Shown piece by piece: positions 35,551 to 44,790 of a stretch of DNA of 64,000 nt (position 1 is the stretch's first letter; the number at the start of each line of letters is the position of its first letter). Source of the stretch: Gordonia iterans (GTDB lineage Bacteria > Actinomycetota > Actinomycetes > Mycobacteriales > Mycobacteriaceae); NCBI RefSeq assembly GCF_002993285.1, contig NZ_CP027433.1:62001-126000 (forward strand), written 5' to 3'. The notes under the pieces are model-generated. The model did not search any database. It saw nothing but the letters and a program-made list of their open reading frames with translations, and was not told the origin of the DNA. The position numbers were made by a program, and so were the translations under genes.

Positions 35551-37377
35551 TCAGGCCTCGTCGAGGCGGGCGACGAGTGCGTCCAGCTCGGACTGCAGGG
35601 TGGCGGGCAGCTTGTCGCCGATGAACTCGAACCACTCGTTGATCGACGGGATCTCTGCCTGGAACTCCGCCGGGTTCACCGCGAGCGCCTCGGCGACGTC
35701 CTCGGGGGCCGCGTCCAGGCCGTCCAGGTCGATCTCGTCCGGGGAGGCGACGATGCCGAACGGCGTGTCGACGCCCTTCGCCGTGCCCTCGATCCGGTCG
35801 ACGATCCACTTGAGGACGCGGCTGTTCTCGCCGAAGCCCGGCCACAGGAAGCGGCCGTCGTCGCCGCGGCGGAACCAGTTGACGTAGAAGACGGCCGGCA
35901 GCTGGGCGCCCTCACGCTCACCGGTGTTCAGCCAATGCTGCAGGTAGTCGCCGACGTGGTAGCCGAGGAACGGCAGCATGGCCATCGGGTCCCGGCGGAC
36001 GGCGCCGACGGTGCCCTCGGCCGCGGCGGTCTGCTCCGACCCCATGGTGGCGCCCATGAAGACCGCGTGCTTCCAGTCGCGCGCCTGCGTGACCAGCGGA
36101 ACGGTGGTCTTGCGGCGGCCGCCGAACAGGATCGCCGAGATCGGCACGCCCTGCGGGTCGTCCCACTCCGGCGCGAGAGTCGGGCACTGCGCCATCGGCG
36201 TGCAGTAGCGCGAGTTCGGGTGCGCGGCCTTGGTGCTGGACTCCGGCGTCCAGTCGTCGCCGAGCCAGTCGATCAGGTGCGCGGGCGGAGTGCCCATGCC
36301 CTCCCACCAGACGTCGCCGTCGTCGGTGCGGGCGACGTTGGTGTACAAGGTGTTGCCGGCCTCGATGGTCTTCATCGCAGTCGGGTTGGAGTCGTAGCTG
36401 GTGCCCGGCGCCACGCCGAAGAAGCCGAACTCCGGGTTGATCGCGTACAGCCGGCCGTCCTCGCCGAACCGCATCCAGGCGATGTCGTCGCCGACCGTCT
36501 CGGCCCGCCAGCCAGGCAGGGTCGGCTCGATCATCGCGAGGTTGGTCTTGCCGCAGGCCGACGGGAAGGCGGCCGCCACGTAGTAGACCTTGTCCTCGGG
36601 ACTGATCAGCTTGAGGATCAGCATGTGCTCGGCCAGCCAGCCCTCGTCGTGCGCCATCGCCGAGGCGATCCGCAGCGCGTAGCACTTCTTGCCCAGCAGC
36701 GCGTTGCCGCCGTAGCCGGAGCCGTACGACCAGATCACCCGGTCCTCGGGGAACTGGACGATGTACTTCTCCGGGTTGCAGGGCCACGCGACGTCGTCCT
36801 GGCCGGGTTCGAGCGGGGCGCCCACCGAATGCAGCGCCTCGACGAAGAACCCGTCTTCGCCGAGCAGGTCGAGCACCGGCGTGCCGACCCGGGTCATGAT
36901 CATCATCGACAGCACGACGTAGGCGGAGTCGGTCACCTCGACGCCGAGCTTGGGATCGTCCGAGCCCAGCGGGCCCATGCAGAACGGGATCACGTACATC
37001 GTGCGGCCGCGCATGCAGCCGCGGTAGAGCTCGGTCATCGTCGCACGCATCTCGGCCGGGTCGACCCAGTTGTTGGTCGGGCCGGCCTCGGCCTCGGTCT
37101 TGCTGCAGATGAAGGTGCGCGACTCGACGCGGGCGACGTCGGCGGGATCGGAGAGCGCCAGGAAGGAGTTCGGCTTCTTCTCTTCGTTCAGTTTGACGAG
37201 CGTTCCGGCCTCGACCAGCTCGGTGGTCAGACGATCCCATTCTTCGTCGGTACCGGCGACCCACACGACGCGGTCGGGCGCAGTGAGCTCGGCGACCTCC
37301 GCAACCCAGGCCAACAGGCCGGCATGATTCGTGGGTGCAGATCCGGCTTCCAGGCCGGGGATGGTCGCAGCGGTCAT
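35551..37377 (-). CDS. pckG: Phosphoenolpyruvate carboxykinase (GTP)
   Basis: A 608-residue GTP-dependent PEPCK that converts oxaloacetate and GTP to PEP, CO2 and GDP: the gateway step of gluconeogenesis from fatty acids and acetate. Motifs are [19 protein letters not shown] (substrate loop), the kinase-1a P-loop FPSACGKTN with the reactive cysteine, and kinase-2 GDDIAWMRF. Length matches the M. tuberculosis enzyme (Rv0211, 606). The ATG at 37377 has AGGAG 10 nt upstream. Two palindromic CTGCGCAG boxes lie upstream (37406-37431). A strong terminator follows. Confidence 0.96.
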   Translation of the reverse strand: MTAATIPGLEAGSAPTNHAGLLAWVAEVAELTAPDRVVWVAGTDEEWDRLTTELVEAGTLVKLNEEKKPNSFLALSDPADVARVESRTFICSKTEAEAGPTNNWVDPAEMRATMTELYRGCMRGRTMYVIPFCMGPLGSDDPKLGVEVTDSAYVVLSMMIMTRVGTPVLDLLGEDGFFVEALHSVGAPLEPGQDDVAWPCNPEKYIVQFPEDRVIWSYGSGYGGNALLGKKCYALRIASAMAHDEGWLAEHMLILKLISPEDKVYYVAAAFPSACGKTNLAMIEPTLPGWRAETVGDDIAWMRFGEDGRLYAINPEFGFFGVAPGTSYDSNPTAMKTIEAGNTLYTNVARTDDGDVWWEGMGTPPAHLIDWLGDDWTPESSTKAAHPNSRYCTPMAQCPTLAPEWDDPQGVPISAILFGGRRKTTVPLVTQARDWKHAVFMGATMGSEQTAAAEGTVGAVRRDPMAMLPFLGYHVGDYLQHWLNTGEREGAQLPAVFYVNWFRRGDDGRFLWPGFGENSRVLKWIVDRIEGTAKGVDTPFGIVASPDEIDLDGLDAAPEDVAEALAVNPAEFQAEIPSINEWFEFIGDKLPATLQSELDALVARLDEA

Positions 37378-37405
37378 TGTGAGCTGTCTCCTTATTTTGC
37401 TGACT

Positions 37406-37431
37406 CTGCGCAGTTCACCACGCCTGCGCAG
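37406..37431. promoter_or_regulatory. Paired CTGCGCAG palindromes upstream of pckG
   Basis: Two identical, self-complementary octamers (37406-37413 and 37424-37431) have centres 18 bp apart, 29-55 bp before the pckG ATG. Spacing near two helical turns suggests cooperative binding of a dimeric regulator to one DNA face. The regulator is not identifiable from this window. Confidence 0.4.
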
Positions 37432-37509
37432 TCCACGTCATGATACCGCCGCCCGCAGGCCGCCCACACATGCCCTTGGTCCGGCCGGGACTTTCGGCCC
37501 CTCCGCAGG

Positions 37510-37872
37510 TCAGTCGAGACGACCGAGGACGGTCGGCTGCCAGCGGCCGGTGTCGGCGTCCAGATCATGCACCGCGCAGAGGCCCGACGCGTCCAGTTCG
37601 GTGATGCGATCGACCAGACCGTCCGAGTCGGTGTCGGTGTAGACCGTGAGCAGCCCGTCGACGTCCCTGGTCAGCGAATCGGCGACGCCGTCGGAGTCCG
37701 CATCGATCTGTGCCGGACCCAGATCCCACACCGCGCCGTCGGCGAACACCGCCAGGTGGTCGGCCAGCAGTCCGTCGGCGCCCGGCGGCTCGCCGGATCT
37801 TAGACCGTTGAGAGATTTCTCACCAGCCTCCTCGGCGGCCGGCGAATCCGGCAGTTCCATCCAGTCGCCCAT
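37510..37872 (-). CDS. Hypothetical acidic protein with Asp-rich repeats (DUF6802-like)
   Basis: A 120-residue acidic protein. It has two Asp-rich segments, IDADSDGVADSL and TDTDSDGLVDRI, which resemble dockerin/thrombospondin-type calcium-binding loops (DxDxDG), and a VHDLDADTG segment near the end. No signal peptide is seen. Actinobacterial proteins of this form are grouped as DUF6802. The ATG at 37872 has AAGGAG within the end of the upstream gene, whose stop is 4 nt away, so it is the last gene of a four-gene minus-strand operon (39876 to 37510). Calcium binding is an inference. Confidence 0.68.
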   Translation of the reverse strand: MGDWMELPDSPAAEEAGEKSLNGLRSGEPPGADGLLADHLAVFADGAVWDLGPAQIDADSDGVADSLTRDVDGLLTVYTDTDSDGLVDRITELDASGLCAVHDLDADTGRWQPTVLGRLD

Positions 37873-37876
37873 GCGC

Positions 37877-38416
37877 TCACTCCTTCTCTCTAGAAGGTTG
37901 GACGCACGAGCGGCCGGTTCGGTTCCACAACTCGCGGGCGAGCTGCGCTTCGGCCGCCCCGAGCCGGGCCGCGACCGCGTGCTCGAGCGTCCCGCGCAGT
38001 CCGCCGACCGCCTCGACCGCCGCCGCGCGCGCGGCCGCCGCCCTGGACGCCTGCCTGCGCACGAGCACCACCCCCGCCGCCACCGCCAGCCCGGCGAGCA
38101 CGGTCAGCGCGGTGGCGGCCGCCCCGAGGCCCGCCCACTGCACCAGCGGACCGACCAGCATCCGGCCGACTCCGAAGCCGGCCGAGGCGCCGAGCACCAG
38201 TAACACCAGGTCCTCCGCCGCGAGCTGCGCCGACCGCGCCGTGACCTCCGGCGGCCGGATCCGCGCAGCGAAGGGCGGCCCACCGGGAGTGCGTCCTCGA
38301 GCTGCGCCTCCGGGAACGCGGACACCGGGGTCCGAGGCGGGCAGGCCGACCAGCAGGGCCGCCCGGATGTGATCCAGGCCGGCGGTCAGCTCCTGCTCGA
38401 CGCGCCCGGCGTACAT
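37877..38416 (-). CDS. Hypothetical membrane protein
   Basis: A 179-residue protein with two adjacent hydrophobic helices (LVLLVLGASAGFGVGRMLVG and ALTVLAGLAVAAGVVLV) flanked by soluble arms. The arms are Ala/Arg-rich and probably helical. No family recognised. Its ATG at 38416 is 18 bp after the previous gene and its stop is 4 bp before the next, so it is cotranscribed with the P-loop-like genes. The layout (nucleotide-binding-like proteins plus a two-helix membrane protein) would suit a membrane-associated complex, which is inference only. Confidence 0.6.
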   Translation of the reverse strand: MYAGRVEQELTAGLDHIRAALLVGLPASDPGVRVPGGAARGRTPGGPPFAARIRPPEVTARSAQLAAEDLVLLVLGASAGFGVGRMLVGPLVQWAGLGAAATALTVLAGLAVAAGVVLVRRQASRAAAARAAAVEAVGGLRGTLEHAVAARLGAAEAQLARELWNRTGRSCVQPSREKE

Positions 38417-38434
38417 CGTCAGCGCATCGGTCAG

Positions 38435-39088
38435 CTATTCCGTCGCGACGGGGCCGCGGGCCGACTGGATCCGTCGGGTCAGCTGCGCGGCACCGGCCCG
38501 CAGGTCGACGGCCAGCCGGCCACGGAGATCCGCCAGGCCCGCCCGCGCACCCGCCAGGCGCGCCGCGCCCTCGCGGGCCGGATCCGCCGCGCGCCCGTCC
38601 CGGCGCACGCGGTCCCGCGCCGGCGCCGCCGACGGATCCGGGCCTGCCGCGGGTCCCGGATCCGCGCACCACCGGGCCAACGCAGGCAGTCCGCTGCGCG
38701 TCGGGTCTCCCGCGCGCAGCAGATCCGTCGACACCGCGAACACGGGCAGTCGCCGCGCCGGATCGAGACGGCGCCGCGCCGCGGCGAGCCGGCCCGGCCA
38801 GTCGGCATCGGCGCCGGCCCCGGCGCCCACCAGCGCCACCGGTGCGCCGGTCGCCCGCAGCGCCGCGAGCAGTTCCTCCTCGGCGCTGCCCGCATCGATG
38901 GTCAGGTCCACGGCCAGGACCGCGGCACGGGCCGTCGGAGGCGGTGTCTGCGCTTCTCCGACGACGACGGTCCCGTGCACTCCCTCCGCCGCCAGCCCGG
39001 CGACGAGCACACCCGGCTGCGCGCCGGCCAGACCCGCCAGCACGACCGGCAGCCGCTCCGGCGGCACGCCCGCCACGTCGCCGGTCAT
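38435..39088 (-). CDS. Hypothetical protein, partner of the degenerate P-loop protein
   Basis: A 217-residue Ala/Arg-rich protein. The N-terminal half shows alternating hydrophobic strands (VVLAGLAGAQPGVLVAGLA, ARAAVLAVDLTID, PVALVGAGAGADADW) as in a Rossmann-like or GTPase-like sheet, but no Walker A is present. The C-terminus is a long charged helix. The start ATG (39088-39086) overlaps the stop of the preceding gene (ATGA), a clear sign of translational coupling. Not recognised; the position corresponds to the Rv0209-Rv0210 region of M. tuberculosis. Confidence 0.6.
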   Translation of the reverse strand: MTGDVAGVPPERLPVVLAGLAGAQPGVLVAGLAAEGVHGTVVVGEAQTPPPTARAAVLAVDLTIDAGSAEEELLAALRATGAPVALVGAGAGADADWPGRLAAARRRLDPARRLPVFAVSTDLLRAGDPTRSGLPALARWCADPGPAAGPDPSAAPARDRVRRDGRAADPAREGAARLAGARAGLADLRGRLAVDLRAGAAQLTRRIQSARGPVATE

Positions 39089-39876
39089 CGGACCAGCTCC
39101 GCTTCCATCAGGTCGCGGCCCCGGCCGCGCGCGGCCTGCAGGGAGATGTCCCGGCGACGACGGCGTTCGCGCTCGGCGGCGATCGCCGGCCCGCACGCCC
39201 GGATCGGACCGGCCAGCAACGGCACCCGGCTGAGCGAGACGAGCCGTCGGGTCAACCCGTCCGGGTCCGAATCGCGACACGCCGCGCGGTACCGGAGAGC
39301 CACGCGCAGCCCCACCGCACCGAACTCGCGCAGCGCGACAGTGCGCAGACGATGTTCGGCGGGATCACCGTCCTCGGCGAACGCGGCCGCGAGCACCGGC
39401 ACCCCGACGCCGGCTTCGGCCCAGACGCCTAGCGCGGTCCACAACTCGGTGGACATCTGACGTTCGTGCGGTGCCGCTGCGAGGAGGCCCGAGACGCCGA
39501 CGACGAGACGGCCGAGCTCGCGCGCCGCGGCGCCCTCCGCCTTCCGCACCGCCTCACCGCCGCCCCGCAGATCGGCCTTGCCGCAGACCACTACCGCGGG
39601 GACCGCCAGCGCACTCAGGAACTCGCGATCACAGGCTCGGACGCCGGCGCCGAGCACGTGCACCGCCAGATCTGCCGGCGGTGCACCCGGCGGCGCCGAC
39701 CCGTCGCCGGGTGCGGCGTCGACGCCGAAGCACTTCTGCAGCGCCGCCGCCATCGTCGCCCGCCCGCTGCCGGGGTGACCGGTCACCACGATGCGCAGCG
39801 GCGCGCGTCGTCGTCGTTCCACCTCATCGAGCCGTGCCGCCAGCTCCGGCGGCCACGCCTGCGCGAACTCCCCCAT
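39085..39876 (-). CDS. Hypothetical protein with degenerate P-loop
   Basis: A 263-residue protein, first gene of the operon. After a short N-terminal helix it has IVVTGHPGSGRATMAAAL at about residue 28, which aligns with a Walker A motif but has Arg for Lys and Ala for Ser/Thr. Later strands (ADLAVHVLGAG, AVPAVVVCGKADL) resemble a GTPase Walker B and an NKxD-like CGKAD. The second half is basic and helical. It could be an inactive or atypical dynamin/Era-like GTPase. GGGAGG precedes the ATG at 39876. It diverges from trmB. Confidence 0.65.
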   Translation of the reverse strand: MGEFAQAWPPELAARLDEVERRRRAPLRIVVTGHPGSGRATMAAALQKCFGVDAAPGDGSAPPGAPPADLAVHVLGAGVRACDREFLSALAVPAVVVCGKADLRGGGEAVRKAEGAAARELGRLVVGVSGLLAAAPHERQMSTELWTALGVWAEAGVGVPVLAAAFAEDGDPAEHRLRTVALREFGAVGLRVALRYRAACRDSDPDGLTRRLVSLSRVPLLAGPIRACGPAIAAERERRRRRDISLQAARGRGRDLMEAELVR

Positions 39877-39960
39877 GCCGCAACCTCCCCCAAGGTCGTG
39901 TGGTCGCCACGGTACGCGGGGGCGGCGGATTCGGGTGTCGGATTCCGGCGACGAGGTCCG

Positions 39961-40809
39961 ATGCGCGACGATGGTGTAGTGAACACCGACTCGGAGACCG
40001 AGCAGCGCCGCGACACCGACCGCTCGCGCCTGTACCCGCGCGTCACGAGCTTCCGGTTCCGGCGCGGCACCCTGACCCCCGGGCAGCGCCGGAATTGGGA
40101 GCGTCTGTGGCCCGACCTGGGTCGGGACCTGCGAATCGGGCCCGACCGCACCGAAGAACCCCCGCTGGACGCCGCGGCCTGGTTCGGGCGCGAGGCGCCG
40201 CTGATCATCGAGGTGGGCAGCGGCACCGGGATCTCGACCGCCGCGATGGCCGCCGAGGAGCCGGACAGCAACGTGGTGGCCGTCGAGGTGTACCAGCCGG
40301 GTCTGGCGCAGCTGCTCGGCCTGATCGACCGGGGCGGCCTCACCAACGTCCGCATGGTGCGCGGCGACGCGACCGTGGTCCTCACCGAGTTGGTGGGCCC
40401 GGACTCGCTGGCCGGTGTGCGCGTCTTCTTCCCCGACCCGTGGCCCAAGTCGCGCCATCACAAACGCCGCTTTCTGCAGTCCGGAACCATCGAGCTGATC
40501 GCCGACCGCCTCCGGCCCGGAGGCATCCTGCACATCGCCACCGATCACGCCGACTACGCCGGCTGGATCGCCGAGCTCCTGGCGACACAGGATCCGGACC
40601 GTCCGCACGTCGTACCGCTGACATACGACTCGCCGATCCTGCTGGACCGGCCGACCACCAAATTCGAAGGCCGCGCCGAGCGCGAAGGGCGGGGCGTGAA
40701 CGAGTTCGTGTACGTCAAGCCGCAGCCGAAGGCGGCGCCACCGGACACGGCGCCGGACGACTCTCGGCCGGATGAGACCGCACCGCACAGGGAAGAGGAC
40801 GGCGCATGA
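39961..40809 (+). CDS. trmB: tRNA (guanine-N7-)-methyltransferase TrmB
   Basis: A SAM-dependent enzyme that makes m7G46 in tRNA. SAM motif EVGSGTGISTAAM, acidic VVAVEVYQPG, and the family signature FFPDPWPKSRHHKRRF are all present. An Asp in ATDHADYAG and TKFEGRAEREG (tRNA-binding loop) complete the set. The annotated start gives 282 residues (Rv0208c is 263), with an extra disordered C-terminal tail. A GTG at 39979 is an alternative start because the first residues are not conserved. The stop overlaps the next ATG (ATGA). Confidence 0.93.
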   Translation: MRDDGVVNTDSETEQRRDTDRSRLYPRVTSFRFRRGTLTPGQRRNWERLWPDLGRDLRIGPDRTEEPPLDAAAWFGREAPLIIEVGSGTGISTAAMAAEEPDSNVVAVEVYQPGLAQLLGLIDRGGLTNVRMVRGDATVVLTELVGPDSLAGVRVFFPDPWPKSRHHKRRFLQSGTIELIADRLRPGGILHIATDHADYAGWIAELLATQDPDRPHVVPLTYDSPILLDRPTTKFEGRAEREGRGVNEFVYVKPQPKAAPPDTAPDDSRPDETAPHREEDGA

Positions 40810-41465
40810 CACCTTCGCCCGACTTCGCCACGACGGTCGCCGGCGTGGGCAACGCCAAGCGAGCTCTGCTGGTGTGGGACGCCCCCAACATGGACATGGG
40901 GCTCGGCGGAATCCTCGGCGGCCGGCCCACGGCCGCCCACCGCCCGCGCTTCGACGCGCTCGGCCGCTGGCTGCTGAGCCGCACCACCGATCTCGCCGAG
41001 GGCGCCGACGAGCCGATCGAACCCGAGGCCACGGTCTTCACCAACATCGTCCCGGGCAGCGCCGACGTGGTCCGTCCGTGGGTCGACGCGCTGCGCAACG
41101 TGGGCTTCGCGGTGTTCGCCAAACCGAAGCTGACCGACGACAGCGACGTCGACCAGGACATGCTCGACCACATCGCCCTGCGCGAGCACACCACCGGCCT
41201 GGCCGGGGTGTTCGTGGCCTCCGCCGACGGCCAGGCGTTCCGCGAGCCGCTCCTGGAACTGGCCCGTGCCGGGGTCCCGGTCACGGTCATCGGCTTCCGC
41301 GAACACGCGTCCTGGGCGACGACGGCCACCGAGCTCGAGTTCATCGACCTCGAAGACATCCCCGCCGTCTTCCGGGAGCCGCTGCCGCGCATCAGTCTCG
41401 ACTCGCTCCCCGACGAGGGCGCCTGGCTCACTCCGTTCCGGGCACTCTCCACCCTGCTCAAGTAA
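40806..41465 (+). CDS. NYN/PIN-like domain protein (Rv0207c-like)
   Basis: A 219-residue protein with the NYN fold of RNA-processing nucleases. It shows the first-strand acidic motif ALLVWDAPNMDMGLG, TVFTNIVPG, a DDSDVDQDMLDHI stretch that supplies metal-binding aspartates, and VFVASADGQAF with the last Asp. Rv0207c occupies the same place between trmB and mmpL3. Overlap with the trmB stop implies coupled translation, suggesting a role in RNA turnover or tRNA quality control. No substrate is known. Confidence 0.82.
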   Translation: MTPSPDFATTVAGVGNAKRALLVWDAPNMDMGLGGILGGRPTAAHRPRFDALGRWLLSRTTDLAEGADEPIEPEATVFTNIVPGSADVVRPWVDALRNVGFAVFAKPKLTDDSDVDQDMLDHIALREHTTGLAGVFVASADGQAFREPLLELARAGVPVTVIGFREHASWATTATELEFIDLEDIPAVFREPLPRISLDSLPDEGAWLTPFRALSTLLK

Positions 41466-41467
41466 CC

Positions 41468-41485
41468 CCCGAGAGCGGTCTCGGG
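41468..41485 (+). terminator. Hairpin after the trmB operon
   Basis: CCCGAGA-GCGG-TCTCGGG, 3 bp after the NYN-gene stop; a short GC-rich stem without a T-tract. Confidence 0.5.
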
Positions 41486-41503
41486 CCCGGGCTTGCTGCG
41501 TTT

Positions 41504-41521
41504 TCTCAGGACGACCTGAGA
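41504..41521. promoter_or_regulatory. Inverted repeat in the mmpL3 upstream region
   Basis: TCTCAGG-ACGA-CCTGAGA is a perfect 7-bp-arm palindrome, preceded by TTT and centred about 50 bp before the mmpL3 GTG. It could be an operator for mmpL3 or a second terminator hairpin. Confidence 0.4.
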
Positions 41522-41563
41522 GAATGCCGCTCGGGGTCTTGTCCGCGGAAGGAAGGAACCGAC

Positions 41564-44500
41564 GTGTTCGGATCCATCGGCACATTCGTCTACCGGATGC
41601 GCTACACGGTCATCGTGGTGCTCATCGCCCTCATGGGCGGGCTCGGGCTGTACGGCATGCAACTGCCGAAGTATCTGTCCCAGAGCGGCTGGTTCGACCC
41701 CACGTCCGAGTCGGTGACCGGCTCCGTCGTCGCCGACACGGCGCTCGGCCGCGACCACAAGTCGGACCTGCTGCTGATCGTGACCCCGCCCGAGGGCACG
41801 TCGATCGACGACCCCGAGTTCGCCGCCAAGATCGAGACGATCGTCGACGACATGGTCGAGCAGAACGAGGGGATCATCAGCCGCGAGGCGCCTGAGGGCC
41901 CCGACGACCACTCCCGCGCCGGCCTGATCGACCCCTTCCCCGAGGGCACCAACGGCGCCGAAGAGGCCGCGCAGCAGATGAAGCGCGACCGGATGTGGAA
42001 TCGGGAGGCCAACAAGGGCTTCATCTCGATCGGGATCGTCGGCAACGACGACACCACCATCCTGAACAATTACATGAAGGTGGAACCGTTCTTCGAGAAC
42101 CTCGCCGAGCGGTACGACATGCCCGGCACCACCTTCCAGACCGCGGGCCTGCAGCCGGTCGCCGGCGCCATGAGTCACGGCATGAACGAGGACATCAAGC
42201 GCGCCGAGGTGATCGCGCTGCCGATCGTCGCCCTGATGCTGCTGTTCGTGTTCGGCGGCATCGTCGCCGCGGTGCTGCCCGTCCTGATCGGCGGGCTGAC
42301 CATCGCCGGTTCGCTCGGCATCATGACGATGCTCGCCCAGGTCACCGAGCTGAACATCTTCGCTCAGTCGGTGGTCACGTTGATCGGGCTGGGCATCGCC
42401 ATCGACTACGGCCTGTTCATGGTCAGCAGATTCCGGGAAGAACTCGCCGCCGGATACACCGTGGAGGCCGCGGTCCGAAGATCGGTGATGACCTCGGGTC
42501 AGACGATCGTCTTCTCGGCCACCATCATCGTGGCCGCCCTCGCCTGCCTGCTGATGTTCCCGCAGGCGTTCCTGAAGTCGGTCGCCTACGGAGCGATGGC
42601 CTCGATCGTCCTGGCCGCCCTCCTGTCGGTGACCGTGCTGCCGGCGATCCTGGCGATCCTCGGGCGCCGCGTCGACGCCCTCAGCGTGCCCTTCCTCAAC
42701 CGGACCAAGACCCGCGAAGAGATCATCGGCGGCTTCTGGGGCAAGCTGTCGAGTTGGGTGATGCGGCACCCGGTGCAGACGGCCGTCCCGACCGTGCTGC
42801 TCCTGCTGGCCCTGATCATCCCGTTCGGCAACATCGCCTTCGGCGGTATCAGCGAGAAGTTCCTCCCCCCGAACGATCCGCACCGCGTGGCGCAGGAAGA
42901 CTTCGACCGCTACTTCCCGGCCGAACGCACCGAAGAGCTCAAACTCGTCGTCCTGTACGACCAGAACGACGCCGACGCCGGATCCAAGATCGAGGAGATC
43001 GCGGCCCAGGCCAACCAGATCCCCGGCTTCACCAAGCAGTTCTCGCCGTCCGCGGACCTGGGCGGCATGGACGGCATCTATGGCGACCCCGAGACCGGAT
43101 GGGGCGTCACCCAGATGTCGGCGGGCCTGGTGGACCGCACGACGGCGCCGGAGGCGATCAAGGAACTGCGGGCGATCGAGAAACCGGACGGCGTCATCGT
43201 CTACGTGGCCGGCACCCCAGCGCTGACGCAGGACTCGATCGATTCCCTGATGTCCAAACTCCCGCTGATGGCCATCACCCTGGTGCTGGTGACCGGGCTG
43301 CTGATGTTCCTGGCATTCGGCTCGGTGATCCTGCCGATCAAGGCGGCGCTGATGTCGGCGCTCGGCCTCGGCTCGACGCTGGGCATTCTGACGTGGATGT
43401 TCATCGACGGCCACGGCTCGTCGCTGCTGAACTACACCCCTGGTCCGCTGTTCGCGGCCATGCTGGTGCTGATCATCGCGATCGTCTACGGCCTGTCCAC
43501 CGACTACGAGGTCTTCCTGCTCTCGCGCATGGTCGAGGCCAGGATGCAGGGCGCGTCGACCACCGAGGCGATCCGGGACGGCACGGCCCTCACCGGCCGG
43601 CTGATCACCGCCGCGGCAGCCATCCTGGTGGTGGTGACCGGCGCGTTCGGTCTCTCGAACATCGTGATGATGAAGTACATCGCGTTCGGCATGATCGCCG
43701 CGCTGATCCTCGACGCGACGGTCATCCGCATGTTGCTGGTGCCGTCGGTGATGAAGCTGCTGGGCGACGACTGCTGGTGGTCGCCGAAGTGGATGCTGAA
43801 GCTGCAGCGCAAGATCGGCCTCGGCGAGAAGGTGCTCGAGGACGAGCCGGAGTTCAAGGAGAAGGCGGTGGTCGCCGCCGGCACCACCAGCGCAGGCACG
43901 GTGGTGGCCGTCGCGCAGGCCGAGACCACGGTGCTCAAGGCTCAGCCGCGCACCGGTGAACGGACCCCGGCGGGCAAGGCCGAACCGAGGGGTCTGCGCG
44001 GTCTGGCGCTGCGCAGCAAGCGGGACGACGACGAGACCACCGGCGACGAGCCCGCCGACTCCGGCGAGTTCTCGGCGGCCACCGCGGCGCCGGAGAACCA
44101 CCTGGCCGAGGGACACCTCGAAGACCTGGTCGACGACGAACCCGCACGCGAGGCCCCGCTGCGCCGGGGCAGCACCGGACCCGATACCGGATCGTGGCGA
44201 CTCGGCGCCGGCGGGGTGCGCCTGGGCAACCGGGACCTTCGCCCGCGGCCCCAGCCGACCGAATCCGCGCCCGCGCCGCGGCCGGAGACTCGCCCCCACA
44301 CCGGACCGCATCCGCGACCGGCGACCGGACCGCAACCCCGGGCCCACACCGGACCCCAGCCGCGGCCGCAGACCGGACCTCAGCCGCGGCCCCACACCGG
44401 ACCGCAACCCCGGCCGCAAACGGGAACACGGCCGGCAACTGGTCCGGTCCGGCCGCAGCCGGAACCCGGCCCCCAGCGCCCCGCCCCGCAGCCGCCGGTC

Positions 44501-44728
44501 ACGCCGCGACCGCAGGCCGGTCCGTATCCCGGCCCCACCCCGACCGGACCGAACCGGATCCCTCCGCAGTACGGCCGTCCCGCCGACCCGCTCGATCCGA
44601 ACGTCGGTCTGGATCAGCTGCCGAGCACGCCGCCGGTCTCCCGTGGGCGACGACAAGATCGCAAGGACCAGATCAGCGTGCAGGAGTTGCTGCGCCGCAG
44701 CCGCGAGACGAGTTCCGACGACGACTGA
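41564..44728 (+). CDS. mmpL3: Trehalose monomycolate exporter MmpL3
   Basis: A 1054-residue RND-family transporter that moves trehalose monomycolate across the plasma membrane for mycolic-acid outer-membrane assembly. The proton-relay Asp-Tyr pairs sit in GLGIAIDYGLFMVSRFREE (about 281-282) and YGLSTDYEVFLLSR (about 647-648), as in M. tuberculosis MmpL3 (D256/Y257, D645/Y646). Two porter domains and about 12 TM helices are visible. The cytoplasmic C-terminus, from about residue 745, is longer than in Mycobacterium and contains a Pro/Arg/Thr/Gly-rich repeat (TGPQPRP units near 44298-44430). The GTG at 41564 has GGAAGGA upstream. Confidence 0.95.
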   Translation: MFGSIGTFVYRMRYTVIVVLIALMGGLGLYGMQLPKYLSQSGWFDPTSESVTGSVVADTALGRDHKSDLLLIVTPPEGTSIDDPEFAAKIETIVDDMVEQNEGIISREAPEGPDDHSRAGLIDPFPEGTNGAEEAAQQMKRDRMWNREANKGFISIGIVGNDDTTILNNYMKVEPFFENLAERYDMPGTTFQTAGLQPVAGAMSHGMNEDIKRAEVIALPIVALMLLFVFGGIVAAVLPVLIGGLTIAGSLGIMTMLAQVTELNIFAQSVVTLIGLGIAIDYGLFMVSRFREELAAGYTVEAAVRRSVMTSGQTIVFSATIIVAALACLLMFPQAFLKSVAYGAMASIVLAALLSVTVLPAILAILGRRVDALSVPFLNRTKTREEIIGGFWGKLSSWVMRHPVQTAVPTVLLLLALIIPFGNIAFGGISEKFLPPNDPHRVAQEDFDRYFPAERTEELKLVVLYDQNDADAGSKIEEIAAQANQIPGFTKQFSPSADLGGMDGIYGDPETGWGVTQMSAGLVDRTTAPEAIKELRAIEKPDGVIVYVAGTPALTQDSIDSLMSKLPLMAITLVLVTGLLMFLAFGSVILPIKAALMSALGLGSTLGILTWMFIDGHGSSLLNYTPGPLFAAMLVLIIAIVYGLSTDYEVFLLSRMVEARMQGASTTEAIRDGTALTGRLITAAAAILVVVTGAFGLSNIVMMKYIAFGMIAALILDATVIRMLLVPSVMKLLGDDCWWSPKWMLKLQRKIGLGEKVLEDEPEFKEKAVVAAGTTSAGTVVAVAQAETTVLKAQPRTGERTPAGKAEPRGLRGLALRSKRDDDETTGDEPADSGEFSAATAAPENHLAEGHLEDLVDDEPAREAPLRRGSTGPDTGSWRLGAGGVRLGNRDLRPRPQPTESAPAPRPETRPHTGPHPRPATGPQPRAHTGPQPRPQTGPQPRPHTGPQPRPQTGTRPATGPVRPQPEPGPQRPAPQPPVTPRPQAGPYPGPTPTGPNRIPPQYGRPADPLDPNVGLDQLPSTPPVSRGRRQDRKDQISVQELLRRSRETSSDDD

Positions 44729-44790
44729 ACGGCGCGTCGTCCGTCGGAGGAGTTGGTGTCGGGGCCGAAGGTCCCACTAGGGTCGTCCGT

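Noticed and set aside
40715-44656. A 1313-codon open frame on the minus strand opposite mmpL3
   Set aside because: It is the antisense shadow of mmpL3 and trmB in GC-rich DNA. Its composition is Arg/Gly/His/Asp-rich with no domain, and the plus-strand gene is unambiguous.
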